A stretch of 64,000 nucleotides of DNA from an uncultured Rhodospirillaceae bacterium (GCA_945952105.1 CAMFGZ010000012.1:86898-150897), one strand, 5' to 3'; counted from the stretch's first letter, positions 34,597 through 43,304 are shown. A program made the numbers and translations. The notes: generated by a model not told the origin, from the sequence alone.

Positions 34597-36339
34597 ATTA
34601 GCGGTATCATCTCACTGAATGCAGTCTCGAAGTCCGTCGGCAACGCGAACGCGCGCAAGCTGATACTTGAGAATGTAACAGCAAGGTTTTCGGCGAATCG
34701 TCACTATGTGATCTTCGGCATGAGGGGGGCAGGGAAGAGTACTCTGCTCCGCCTCATGAGCGGAGTCGCGGTGCCGTCGCGAGGAAGCATAAATCGGCGC
34801 GGCTCGGTGTCCTTGCCTGTAGGATCCGCCGCAACCTTCGCCTCGTTCAAGACCGGGCGGCAGTTGTGCGCCTTCCTGGCATCGCTGTATGATGGCGACC
34901 CGCGAGAAGTTGAGAGTGTCGTCGCCGCTCTTCCAGAGCTGGCGCTGATTTTTGATAAGCCTGTGGACTCGATGCCCTCGCAGACACGCGCCCTTCTGGG
35001 GTATGCTGTCGGATATGCGCTTCCGTGCGATTTCTATCTTTGCGACAATACCGTTTCCTATGGCACAGGTGCGACAAAGCAGTGGCTTTGGAGAGCCTTC
35101 GAAGCCCGGCGCAGAACGGCGGCGACTATTCTTGCAACGCGTGACATGCGCGCCCCTGAACAACAGGGTGATATCGGCTGCATCTTGCACGATGGGTCGC
35201 TTTACATGTTCAAGGACGTTGCCGAGGCGAGAAAGGCCTACAATCTCCTGTCGCTCGAACTGAACATGCCGGGGCGGGACTATGCCGAGGGGCTCGTCGC
35301 TCGAGAGGGGATGCGGGCGGGCCGAGATTATCTCAGGCAGTATCTTGCGCAGCATCCGGGCGATCCGCAGGACTTTGAAATGTTGGCGGACCTGTCCTTG
35401 CGACTGGGCGACCATGCACATGCAGAGCAAGCGTCAATGGCCGCGCTGAGCAGGGGATCGGTTTCGCTCAACCCGCATTTGATTCTAGCGAAGGCAGCTG
35501 AGCGAAAAGGAGACTTCGCCAGCACCATCTATCATGCGCGTGCGGTGTTGAAGCTCGACCAGGATCATAGGGAAGCCTCCGTTCTAGCGGCGCGGAACCT
35601 AGAGAATATGGGCGATTTCGACGAAGCTGCCCGTCTCTGGTCGAGGCTCTCCGAAAATGAGCTCGCTTTGCGCAGCTATCAGAAGGCCGGCAATTGGCGC
35701 GCCGTCCTTGTGTCGATCGAGAATCGGCTGGCTGTCCAACCGCGTGACCTCCGATTGCTGGTCGCCAAAGGTCGAGTGCTGATCGACTTAAGGGAATGGC
35801 CGATTTTTGCCGAGACCCTCGTCGATGTTGCGCGCCAAGATACCAACGAGGCTCTGGGGCTCGTGTATCTCATCGTCAAGATGGGGGCTTGGGAGGCCTT
35901 CCCTGTCCTGATGGACGCGACGCGGAACCTGGACTTCAGTGCCGTCAAAGAGAGCAGAACCAAGGAACTCGTCCTTCGCGGGATTGAGCGGCGCATCGCC
36001 AAGAGTGACGCGGCGGAACCTCTTGAGGAAGCTGCCGTTTTGACGGATTGGCTGTCGATGCTCGGCGCAGGAGGCAGTCGGGGCGAGGGCCTGAAAAAGC
36101 CATCGGGACCAGGCCAAAAGCCAAGCGAAGGCAGTGCTCCGTCGGCGGACAGCCTGATCAGGGAGTTCTACAGGCTCCGGAAGAGCGAGGCTGCTGCAGA
36201 TCGCGAGAGCATCGCCGAACAGTATCGCGCGCTCTGGGCTACGACCAAGGCGCTGGTCGCAGAATCTCAAGAGAGGCAACGGAACTTAGCGGTTACCACT
36301 AAGCTTGGTGACCAATCAGAGGATCCTCGGAGCTCTTAG
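34597..36339 (+). CDS. KpsT-like ABC ATPase with degenerate catalytic motifs, fused to TPR repeats
   Basis: About 580 residues. Walker A GMRGAGKST is intact, and the N-terminus (IISLNAVSKSV) matches KpsT/CtrD/BexA. But where KpsT has its SSGM signature this protein has SMPSQT, the Walker B DE is replaced by CDN (Asp then Asn), and the switch region reads ILATRDM where VSHS is expected, so the His is missing. After ~215 residues comes a TPR-like region (~230-430; for example LADLSLRLGDHAHAEQASMA), then a charged, low-complexity tail. The start is unclear: AAGGAGG (34584-34590) is six bases before an ATT at 34597 but directly abuts a TTG at 34591. Probably the partner of the KpsM-like permease. 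Confidence 0.78.
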   Translation: MSGIISLNAVSKSVGNANARKLILENVTARFSANRHYVIFGMRGAGKSTLLRLMSGVAVPSRGSINRRGSVSLPVGSAATFASFKTGRQLCAFLASLYDGDPREVESVVAALPELALIFDKPVDSMPSQTRALLGYAVGYALPCDFYLCDNTVSYGTGATKQWLWRAFEARRRTAATILATRDMRAPEQQGDIGCILHDGSLYMFKDVAEARKAYNLLSLELNMPGRDYAEGLVAREGMRAGRDYLRQYLAQHPGDPQDFEMLADLSLRLGDHAHAEQASMAALSRGSVSLNPHLILAKAAERKGDFASTIYHARAVLKLDQDHREASVLAARNLENMGDFDEAARLWSRLSENELALRSYQKAGNWRAVLVSIENRLAVQPRDLRLLVAKGRVLIDLREWPIFAETLVDVARQDTNEALGLVYLIVKMGAWEAFPVLMDATRNLDFSAVKESRTKELVLRGIERRIAKSDAAEPLEEAAVLTDWLSMLGAGGSRGEGLKKPSGPGQKPSEGSAPSADSLIREFYRLRKSEAAADRESIAEQYRALWATTKALVAESQERQRNLAVTTKLGDQSEDPRSS

Positions 36340-36502
36340 CCCTTGGGATATTGAGAGATGGTTTCGCGCAGGCTCTTGCAACGCTGGATGCGACGAGCCG
36401 GGTGAAGCCACGCTCGCGCTCGACGGGATCAAACCTGCGGCTCAGGTCAGCTTCACGCGTACAGGTGCGGCCAAGCCTGTCTGGAAAACTCAAAGCCCTG
36501 CC

Positions 36503-37909
36503 TCACACCCGTGCGTAGATGTCCTCGTATCGGACGATGTCGTCTTCCTCGACATAGTCGCCGGTCTGGACTTCGACCACTTCGAGGAGTTCGCTGCCGG
36601 GATTGGCCAGTCGATGGACGCCGCCGATCGGAATGTAGGTCGACTCGTTCTCGTGCAGGGTCATGACCTTGCCGTCGAGCGTGACCTCGGCGATGCCTTT
36701 CACGACGACCCAGTGCTCGGCGCGGCGATTGTGGCTCTGCAGGCTGAGCTTGGCCCCGGGCTTGACCGTCAGGCGCTTGGCGCGGAAGCGCTCGCCCCGG
36801 TCGATGTCCTGGTAGCTGCCCCACGGGCGGTGCATCACGGCATGCTCGGTCGCGGCGCGATGCTTGCCGTCGGACATGCGTTGCACGACGTCCTTGAGGC
36901 GCGGGAGGTTGTCGCGATGGCCGACCAGCACGGCGTCGTTCATCGACACGACGACGACATCCTCGACGCCGATCACGGCGGTCAGCGGGCCGTCGGAGCG
37001 GACATAGGAGTTGCGCACATGGTCGATCTCGACCGGACCCTCCGTCACGTTGCCTGCGCTGTCGGCCTGGCCGACGTCGAGCAGCGCGTCCCAGGTGCCG
37101 AGGTCGGACCAGCGGAAGCGGGCGGGGACGACCCAGCACTTGTCGGTGCGTTCCATCACGGCGTAGTCGATCGACTTGGCCGGCGCCTTGCCGAAGGCGT
37201 CGGCGTCGAGGAACACGGTCGAGCCGGTCTTCTTCGCCTTGGCGACGGCCTCCTCGGCGGCGGCGGCCATCGCCGGCTCGAAGCGCTTCATCTCCGACAG
37301 CAGCAGTTCGGGCGGGAACAGGAAGTTGCCGCTGTTCCACAGCAGGCCCTCGGCGATGTACTGCATTGCCGTCTGGGCATTGGGCTTCTCGACGAAGGCT
37401 GCGACCTTCATCACCGGTCCGATCGTCTCGCTGCCGGGGCGGATGTAGCCGTAGTCGGTCTTGGGCTCCGTCGGGGGGATGCCGAAGGTGACGATGCCAC
37501 CTTTCTCGACGGCCGCAAGCCCCTCGCGGCAGCCGGCGAGGAATTCCCCGGCGCCGATCACCAGATGGTCGGAGGCCAGCGCCAGAACCGCCTTGGCGCC
37601 GAGACCGCGCGTGTAGGCGGCCGCGGCGGCCATGGCAGGACCTGAATCGCGACGCGACGGCTCGACCAGGATGTCGATCTCCACGCCGATGTCACGGGCC
37701 TGGCTCTCGCACATGAAGCGATAGGCGTCGTTGGTGGCAATCACGGGCTTGGCGAACAGGCTGCGGTCGGCGACGCGGAGCAACGTCTGCTGGAAGGTCG
37801 ATTGCTTGCCCAGCAGCGGGACGAACTGCTTGGGCATGCTCTCGCGCGACAGCGGCCACAGGCGCTTGCCGGAGCCTCCGACGAGGATAACGGGCGTGAT
37901 GAGCGACAT
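36503..37909 (-). CDS. manC: Mannose-1-phosphate guanylyltransferase / mannose-6-phosphate isomerase
   Basis: A 468-residue protein of the normal bifunctional type II PMI-GMP length. Residues 1-~330 are the nucleotidyltransferase: PVILVGGSGKRLWPLSRESM (pyrophosphorylase signature), ASDHLV, VAAFVEKPNAQTA. Residues ~345-460 are a cupin: HRPWGSYQDIDRGERFRAK, LSLQSHNRRAEHWVVVKG and YIPIGGVHRLANPG (metal-binding His/Glu/His). It supplies GDP-mannose to the gmd/fcl pathway. Its GC content is back to that of the flanks, unlike the block just left of it. Confidence 0.95.
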   Translation of the reverse strand: MSLITPVILVGGSGKRLWPLSRESMPKQFVPLLGKQSTFQQTLLRVADRSLFAKPVIATNDAYRFMCESQARDIGVEIDILVEPSRRDSGPAMAAAAAYTRGLGAKAVLALASDHLVIGAGEFLAGCREGLAAVEKGGIVTFGIPPTEPKTDYGYIRPGSETIGPVMKVAAFVEKPNAQTAMQYIAEGLLWNSGNFLFPPELLLSEMKRFEPAMAAAAEEAVAKAKKTGSTVFLDADAFGKAPAKSIDYAVMERTDKCWVVPARFRWSDLGTWDALLDVGQADSAGNVTEGPVEIDHVRNSYVRSDGPLTAVIGVEDVVVVSMNDAVLVGHRDNLPRLKDVVQRMSDGKHRAATEHAVMHRPWGSYQDIDRGERFRAKRLTVKPGAKLSLQSHNRRAEHWVVVKGIAEVTLDGKVMTLHENESTYIPIGGVHRLANPGSELLEVVEVQTGDYVEEDDIVRYEDIYARV

Positions 37910-38199
37910 TGCGACAGCTTTCGTTGCCTGAGGGGGCTTTATCGGGCGGCTTCCGCGGCCGCGTGCCGGGCCGCGATATAGCCGAACGTAAGGACGGCGC
38001 CAATGTCACGAAGATCCACTCAAAATGATTATGATTCTCCAATAGCACAAAATTCATGTGGGTTACCGGTGTTACTATGCGAGTAGTTGCGTCAACGAGC
38101 CGTCGTGACGGGATGTCGCGGAACTACGAAAAATTTTGAGCCTTTTTGCTGCGAATCTGGCGTAAACTTCCTCATTGGACGTCGTATTTGGAGGGTTAA
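37910..38199. other. Divergent intergenic region between manC and sqdB
   Basis: 290 bases with a locally AT-rich centre near 38,015-38,060 and 38,125-38,150. It must hold promoters for both genes. The sqdB ribosome site GGAGGG lies at about 38190. No open frame or strong hairpin was found. Confidence 0.5.
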
Positions 38200-39420
38200 G
38201 TGGCAACCAAAGGGTCAGTGATCGTATTCGGAGGCGACGGCTTCTGCGGCTGGCCGACGAGCCTGCATCTCAGTAAGACCGGCTACGACGTCGTGATCGT
38301 CGACAACTTCTCGCGGCGTTGGATCGATGCCGAACTTGGCGCCGAGTCGCTGACCCCGATCAGCACGATGGATGCCCGCTTGAGGGCGTGGCGCGAAGCG
38401 ACGGGCAAGGAGATCGCGTTCCGCAACATCGATGTCTCCCGCGAGTTCGACGAAATCAAGAACCTGCTGATCCAGTACAAGCCGGTCGCGGTCGTCCACT
38501 TCGCCGAGCAGCGTGCGGCGCCCTACTCGATGAAGTCGGCCAAGCACAAGATCTACACCGTCAACAACAACCTCAACGCGACCAACAACATCCTCGCCGC
38601 TGTCGTCGAGACGGATCCCAGCATTCACTGCGTCCATCTGGGCACCATGGGTGTCTACGGCTATGGCACGGTCGGTTCGGTGATTCCGGAAGGCTACTTC
38701 AAGGTCAAGGTGCCGCTTCCCGACGGCAGCCACGTCGACCAGGAGATCCTGTATCCGGCCAACCCCGGCAGCATCTACCATATGACCAAGACGCAGGACG
38801 CGCTGCTGTTCCAGTTCTACGCCAGGAACGACAAGCTGCGCGTCACCGATCTCCACCAGGGAATCGTCTGGGGCACCCAGACTCCGGAGACGGAACTGGA
38901 CGAGCGTCTCATCAATCGCTTCGACTATGACGGCGACTACGGCACGGTGCTGAACCGCTTCCTGATGCAGGCGGCCGTCGGCTATCCGCTGACGGTGCAC
39001 GGCACCGGTGGTCAGACCCGTGCCTTCATCCATATCCGCGACACGGTGAATTGCGTCCGGATCGCGATCGAATCGCCGCCGAAGGCCGGCGATCGCGTGC
39101 GCATCATGAACCAGATGACGGAAACCCACCGCGTCCGGGATCTGGCCAAGCTCATCCGGGAACTGACGGGCGCGCAGATCGAGAATCTCAGCAACCCGCG
39201 TGCGGAAGCCGACGAGAACGAGCTGAAGGTCGCCAACAAGAACTTCCTCGAACTCGGTCTCAATCCGACGACGCTGCAGCACGGGCTGTTGCAGGAAGTC
39301 ACCGAGATCGCGCAGCGCTACAAGGATCGCTGCGACCGGACGAAGATCCCGTGCGTGTCGTACTGGTCCAAGGAGCGTGCAACGGCCGCCAGCGCCGCCG
39401 ACAAGGTCGCCGCGCAGTAA
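38200..39420 (+). CDS. sqdB: UDP-sulfoquinovose synthase
   Basis: A 406-residue protein, GTG start after GGAGGG. It follows the SqdB/SQD1 sequence pattern throughout: VIVFGGDGFCGWPTSLHLSK, VDNFSRRWIDAELGAESLTP, VVHFAEQRAAPYSM (conserved EQRxAPYSM), HLGTMGVYGYG, IYHMTKTQDALLFQF (YxxxK), TDLHQGIVWGTQT and GTVLNRFLMQAAVGYPLTVHG. The enzyme makes UDP-sulfoquinovose from UDP-glucose and sulfite. The usual sulfolipid glycosyltransferase (SqdX/SqdD) is not beside it, so the product may go to a polysaccharide. A terminator follows at 39449-39476. Confidence 0.93.
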   Translation: MATKGSVIVFGGDGFCGWPTSLHLSKTGYDVVIVDNFSRRWIDAELGAESLTPISTMDARLRAWREATGKEIAFRNIDVSREFDEIKNLLIQYKPVAVVHFAEQRAAPYSMKSAKHKIYTVNNNLNATNNILAAVVETDPSIHCVHLGTMGVYGYGTVGSVIPEGYFKVKVPLPDGSHVDQEILYPANPGSIYHMTKTQDALLFQFYARNDKLRVTDLHQGIVWGTQTPETELDERLINRFDYDGDYGTVLNRFLMQAAVGYPLTVHGTGGQTRAFIHIRDTVNCVRIAIESPPKAGDRVRIMNQMTETHRVRDLAKLIRELTGAQIENLSNPRAEADENELKVANKNFLELGLNPTTLQHGLLQEVTEIAQRYKDRCDRTKIPCVSYWSKERATAASAADKVAAQ

Positions 39421-39448
39421 TCGCTTACGACCTGGTTCTCAGATTGCG

Positions 39449-39482
39449 AATCGGCGCTCTGCGAGGAGCGCCGATTTCGTTA
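39449..39482 (+). terminator. Stem-loop terminator after sqdB
   Basis: An 11-bp perfect stem, AATCGGCGCTC (39449-39459) with GAGCGCCGATT (39466-39476), six-base loop, short T-rich tail. Sits 28 bases after the sqdB stop. Confidence 0.7.
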
Positions 39483-39510
39483 TGTCCTTCCAGACTTCTT
39501 AAGGTGCTTC

Positions 39511-40458
39511 ATGTCGTCGAGGATTTTGATTACGGGAGGCTGCGGCTTCGTCGGCTCCAATCTGATCCGTCAGATCGTCGAGCAGGGCAGGGACAGCCGC
39601 ATCGTGGTTCTCGACAACGAGACCATGGGGTCGCCGCGTGACTTGCCGGATATCGATCTCGACTATCACAAGGGCGACATCTGCGATCCGGCGGCGGTTT
39701 CGCGGGCGGTGAGCGGCTGCGACACCATCATCCATCTTGCCGCCAATACACGCGTCATCGAATCGATCGAAGACCCGACCCTGAATTTCGAAGTCAACGT
39801 GCGGGGAACCTTCAACATCCTGATGGCCGCCCGGGATGCCGGGGTGAGCCGGGTCGTCATGGCGTCGACCGGAGGGGCGATCCTGGGGGATGTCGAGCCG
39901 CCGGTTCACGAAGGCATGGTTCCCCAGCCGGCGGCGCCCTACGGCGCTTCCAAGCTCGCGGCCGAGGGTTATGGATCCGCCTTCTCCGCCTCCTACGGGA
40001 TGCAGGTCACCGCGCTGCGCTTCTCCAACGTCTATGGCCCGCGCTCCTATCGAAAGGGCAGCGCCGTCGCTCACTTCTTCAAGCAGGCTCTCGATGGCAA
40101 GCCGATCACCGTCTATGGCGACGGAAGCCAGGTGAGGGACTTCGTCTTCGTGGCAGATCTCTGCCGCGGCATCCTTCAGGCCATCGACGCGAACGTTTCC
40201 GGGGCGTTCCAGCTCGGCTCCGGAAAGCCGACGACGATCAACGAGCTTCTCGCCGAGATGAAAAACGTGGTGGGGAGCAGCCGCTGGCCCGACGTGCATT
40301 TCGCCGACTGGCGCGCGGGCGAGGTGCGGCGGACCTATTGCGACATCACCAAGGCGCGGACCGGTTTCGGTTTCGAGCCCGCGACGCCGCTGGCCCAGGG
40401 GCTGGAGTCGACCTGGCAGTGGTTCCTGTCGCAGGTCGGGGACGCTTCCAGGAAATAG
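39511..40458 (+). CDS. NAD-dependent sugar-nucleotide epimerase/dehydratase
   Basis: A 315-residue extended SDR, ATG 39511 after AAGGTG. Motifs: RILITGGCGFVGSNLIRQI, GDICD, IIHLAANTRVIESIEDP, the ASTGGAILG active-site Ser/Thr strand, YGASKLAAEGY (YxxxK), LRFSNVYGPRSY and VYGDGSQVRDFVFVADLC. This is the UDP-glucose 4-epimerase / UDP-glucuronate decarboxylase-like group; the exact substrate cannot be read out. It follows sqdB in the same direction, separated by a terminator-like hairpin. Confidence 0.88.
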   Translation: MSSRILITGGCGFVGSNLIRQIVEQGRDSRIVVLDNETMGSPRDLPDIDLDYHKGDICDPAAVSRAVSGCDTIIHLAANTRVIESIEDPTLNFEVNVRGTFNILMAARDAGVSRVVMASTGGAILGDVEPPVHEGMVPQPAAPYGASKLAAEGYGSAFSASYGMQVTALRFSNVYGPRSYRKGSAVAHFFKQALDGKPITVYGDGSQVRDFVFVADLCRGILQAIDANVSGAFQLGSGKPTTINELLAEMKNVVGSSRWPDVHFADWRAGEVRRTYCDITKARTGFGFEPATPLAQGLESTWQWFLSQVGDASRK

Positions 40459-40540
40459 GCTTTAGCCGCCGATCGGCGCCAGCTTGGTATCTGGCGCCGC
40501 TTGCCGTCCGGGCGTTCGAACCCCGGGCGGGAGTGCCGCC

Positions 40541-41650
40541 TCAGGCGACGAGGTCGGTTCGCCGGTGATCCGCGCCGCGGTGTCCGGTGCTGATCTTTAC
40601 CGCTTCGCGCTCGTTCTCGGCGCCGGCGCCGACCTCGCAGAGGTAGCGTGCGGCCCTCACCACGTTCTGCACGCGACGAAACTGGTGCTGCGCAATCTGG
40701 TCGGCATACTCCGATTCGATGAATGCCAGATACTGCTTGGCCGCCTCGAGGCCGCGGGCATTCAGGATGACACGCAGCTTGGCGAACGACATGATGAGGC
40801 GGCGGTAGGGATCGATGGAGCGCTGGGCGGCGCGTGAAACCAGGGCGATCTCCTGCTCCCCGTCCAGCGGGCCGGCGAACAGTTCGGCGACTTCATCGCG
40901 GGTAATGCGATGCTTCAGCCTGAAGACGGCGCTCGAAGAGATTTCTCCGACATACTCGAACTTCGACGCGAAATACTCCTGGTGGATATGAATGAACGGC
41001 AGGTCACCGTTGAGATAATCTTGCTGGATGACGAGCGACCGTTTGGGGATCAGCCGCGGCAGATACTCATAGGCGGCAAATTCGGAGATCGCCGACGCCT
41101 TCAGGACATCGAGAAACAGGATTTCGATCGGCAGCCGGCGATCTTTCGGAGTCTCGCCGATGCGTCCGGTTTCCAGGATGTCGCCCAGCCTCAAGTCGAT
41201 CAGGTGTCGGGCCGTGCGGATATGGGCTTCGATCAAGGGGCCGAACGAATCACCCGCCTTGAGGTCAAGGCCTATGCCGTGCCTCTTGAAGGACAGCAGC
41301 ATCTGCTGATTTGTGATGCCCAGTTCCAGGGAGATGATGGGACGTCCCCAGCGCGCCGCGATTTCCTCTACGCGCGGGTTCTCCTTGACGCCATTGCCCA
41401 GGCACGCACTCGACGCGCCGAGAAAGATCCCCGCATCGACGATCAGTCCTGCGCCGGAGTAGTAGCTCTTGGCGATGTTGAACAGGAAGCGGCGCTCCAT
41501 CTCCGACATCATCGACGGCACCGAAAGCGCCACTTCAGGAATCTCGCCGAGGTAGCCGTCGAATGGCGGCGCCAAATGCGCTTGATGAAGCGGCTTGGGG
41601 CGTTGCATCGGCGGTGGCAGGTCGGTGGGCATCTCAGGCGCAACGTTCAT
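40541..41650 (-). CDS. Rossmann/methyltransferase-like protein, paralogue of the gene at 25163-26188
   Basis: A 369-residue protein; ATG 41650 has GGAGG five bases upstream. It shares with the 25163 gene the string VPSMMS..ERRFLF..A..YY, then GLIVDAGIFLGAS, ENP, IEILFLDVLKA and RLIPKRSLVIQQDYLNGD, plus a helical C-terminal region ending in EFVKSEY/AFIESEY. It differs by a 12-residue insert (GRIGETPKDRRL) before the IEILFLDVLK strand and in its tail. The SAM motif I-like glycine loop suggests sugar O-methylation, unproven. Between an epimerase and the rfbD-like gene. Confidence 0.72.
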   Translation of the reverse strand: MNVAPEMPTDLPPPMQRPKPLHQAHLAPPFDGYLGEIPEVALSVPSMMSEMERRFLFNIAKSYYSGAGLIVDAGIFLGASSACLGNGVKENPRVEEIAARWGRPIISLELGITNQQMLLSFKRHGIGLDLKAGDSFGPLIEAHIRTARHLIDLRLGDILETGRIGETPKDRRLPIEILFLDVLKASAISEFAAYEYLPRLIPKRSLVIQQDYLNGDLPFIHIHQEYFASKFEYVGEISSSAVFRLKHRITRDEVAELFAGPLDGEQEIALVSRAAQRSIDPYRRLIMSFAKLRVILNARGLEAAKQYLAFIESEYADQIAQHQFRRVQNVVRAARYLCEVGAGAENEREAVKISTGHRGADHRRTDLVA

Positions 41651-41715
41651 GAATACCTCCAGATGCTGCCACGGTAAGCCGATCAAAGCTGCATTTCGAT
41701 AATGGCCGGCGGCTC

Positions 41716-42684
41716 CTAGGTCAACGGAGCACGACGCCCGTTGCCCGGAAGCGGCAACGTGTCCTTGGGACCTGGCGGAAGCAAGACATCGAGTATCTCC
41801 TCGAGTGCGGGCTGCCAGGGGCGGGGGGCGATGCCGAAGTCCCTGGAGAGTCCCGCGGTGCAGAGCACCGAGTATGGGGGGCGCCGTGCCCTCGTTTGAC
41901 GGCTGCGGGTCGATGTTGCCTCGACCGGCACTGCCCTGGCATTTCGCCGGGCTGCTCCCTGCATCGTGGCGACGGCCACCTCATGCCATGTCGCAGGTCC
42001 GGCGTTGGCAAAGTGGTAGGTCCCAACGGGGCAGTGCGGATCCTCGATCAGCCGCATGCAAATCACCTGAAGAGCCGCCGCCAGGTCGATTGCCGAAGTG
42101 AGACGGCTGGTCTGATCGTCGACGACCTGAAGATGATCGCGGTGTTGGGCGAGATTCAGAACCGTCTTGATGAAATTCTTCCGGAACGGGCTCACGACCC
42201 ACGACGTTCGCAGGATGACGTGACGCGGATTTGCCCGCCGGACCAAGTCCTCTCCGGCCGCCTTGCTGACGCCGTAGGTATTGAGGGGGCGAACGGGGTC
42301 GCACGAACGATAGGGCTCACTCGCCGTGCCGTCGAATACATAGTCGGTCGACAGATGAATGAAGGGGGTGCCGTTCTTCGCGGTGGCTGTCGCCAGCAGC
42401 CCCGGCCCGGTCGTGTTGACCAGCGCTACTTCTGGATCTCCCGATTCGGCAGCCTCTACTTCGGTGTAGGCCGCGCAGTTGACGACACAATCCCACTCCC
42501 CCTCCTTGAAGATGCGATCGATAGCGGCTTCGTTCGTGACACAGAGGGTATGGCGCGACGGTGTATGCACCGTGCACTGAACGGGCCACTTGTGTCGGGC
42601 CAGTGCTGTGCCGACTTGACCACTTCCGCCCACAATCAGGATGTTCGCGGTCTTGCCTGACGCGCTCGAAGGTCCCGTCTTCAT
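41716..42684 (-). CDS. rfbD: dTDP-4-dehydrorhamnose reductase
   Basis: About 322 residues from ATG 42684 (a TTG at 42777 would add a low-complexity extension). RmlD/RfbD motifs: ILIVGGSGQVGTALA, VVNCAAYTEVEAAESGD (typical AAYTxVDxAE), LSTDYVFDG, TYGVSKAAGEDLV (YxxxK), ILRTSWVVSPFRKNFIKTVL and YHFANAGPATWHEVA. It reduces dTDP-4-keto-L-rhamnose to dTDP-L-rhamnose with NAD(P)H, completing the step begun by rfbC at 3106. Right-hand boundary of the polysaccharide region. Confidence 0.9.
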   Translation of the reverse strand: MKTGPSSASGKTANILIVGGSGQVGTALARHKWPVQCTVHTPSRHTLCVTNEAAIDRIFKEGEWDCVVNCAAYTEVEAAESGDPEVALVNTTGPGLLATATAKNGTPFIHLSTDYVFDGTASEPYRSCDPVRPLNTYGVSKAAGEDLVRRANPRHVILRTSWVVSPFRKNFIKTVLNLAQHRDHLQVVDDQTSRLTSAIDLAAALQVICMRLIEDPHCPVGTYHFANAGPATWHEVAVATMQGAARRNARAVPVEATSTRSRQTRARRPPYSVLCTAGLSRDFGIAPRPWQPALEEILDVLLPPGPKDTLPLPGNGRRAPLT

Positions 42685-43230
42685 TGCCTGCGAAGACGCG
42701 CCTGCTACATCAGGAAGGCCCGAAGACCCAGATGAAACCCCAGCATCGAAGCGGCTTGGGTAAGGGACAAGATCCAAGGGTAGGCGATGGGGCCACTCTT
42801 CTGTTCAGGCTTCATCGTGTGCAGCCTTCGAAATTTCTGATTGCAATCATTGTGCAAAACATCGGGGCAAAATCAATAGACAATTGCGGGAGCGGCGGCT
42901 CGGGACTGAGGTGTTCGACCTGCACCGTCCAGTTGCAATCGAGGCACGGCGACGCAAGCGAGCGTTGGAGTGCATGGACGGCAAGTCTTTCGCTGAGGGC
43001 GGGGCCGCGGTTCCAGGGGAAGGCGGGACCGAAGACCATGTGGACAGTTGGAACGCCTGCGATGACCGTGGGCCCGATCGAAAATATGTCGTTTCCCATG
43101 CCCGTGGCGATGCCGGAGGCGGAGAGAAGATCGTGTACGCGGTGTAGCATACTCCGTGCGACAAGCCTGGCCGGCGCGAAAAACGAAGCCACAGGCAAGA
43201 AAAAAGCCCATCGGAATGGGCTTTTCGCGC
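42685..43230. other. Intergenic region without a supported gene (546 bases)
   Basis: Separates rfbD from tRNA-Gln. An open frame on the minus strand (42812-43150 from ATG, 112 residues, starting MLHRVHDLLSASG) is possible but has a poor ribosome site, no recognised motif and a GC-poor end; a plus-strand frame (42884-43147) is no better. Could be a decayed gene. The tRNA terminator occupies the right end. Confidence 0.4.
43198..43225 (-). terminator. Rho-independent terminator of tRNA-Gln
   Basis: Minus-strand hairpin with a 10-bp perfect stem (43202-43211 with 43216-43225), four-base loop, followed by a run of six T (plus-strand A at 43200-43205). It begins six bases after the tRNA CCA end. 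Confidence 0.9.
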
Positions 43231-43304
43231 TGGCTGGGGGACCTGGATTCGAACCAAGACTAACCGGGTCAGAGCCAGTTGTTCTACCGTTAAACTATCC
43301 CCCA
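43231..43304 (-). tRNA. tRNA-Gln (anticodon CTG)
   Basis: Folds by eye into a full cloverleaf: acceptor TGGGGGA/TCCCCCA (7 perfect pairs), D-arm GTT..AAC, anticodon stem ACTGG/CCGGT with loop CTCTGAC (anticodon CTG), T-arm CTTGG/CCAGG with TTCGAAT loop, discriminator G and encoded CCA. It reads the CAG codon. 74 bases, followed by its own terminator. Confidence 0.95.

Noticed and set aside
42812..43150. A 112-residue minus-strand open frame before tRNA-Gln
   Set aside because: Poor ribosome site, no recognised motif and mixed base composition; kept only as a note on the intergenic region.
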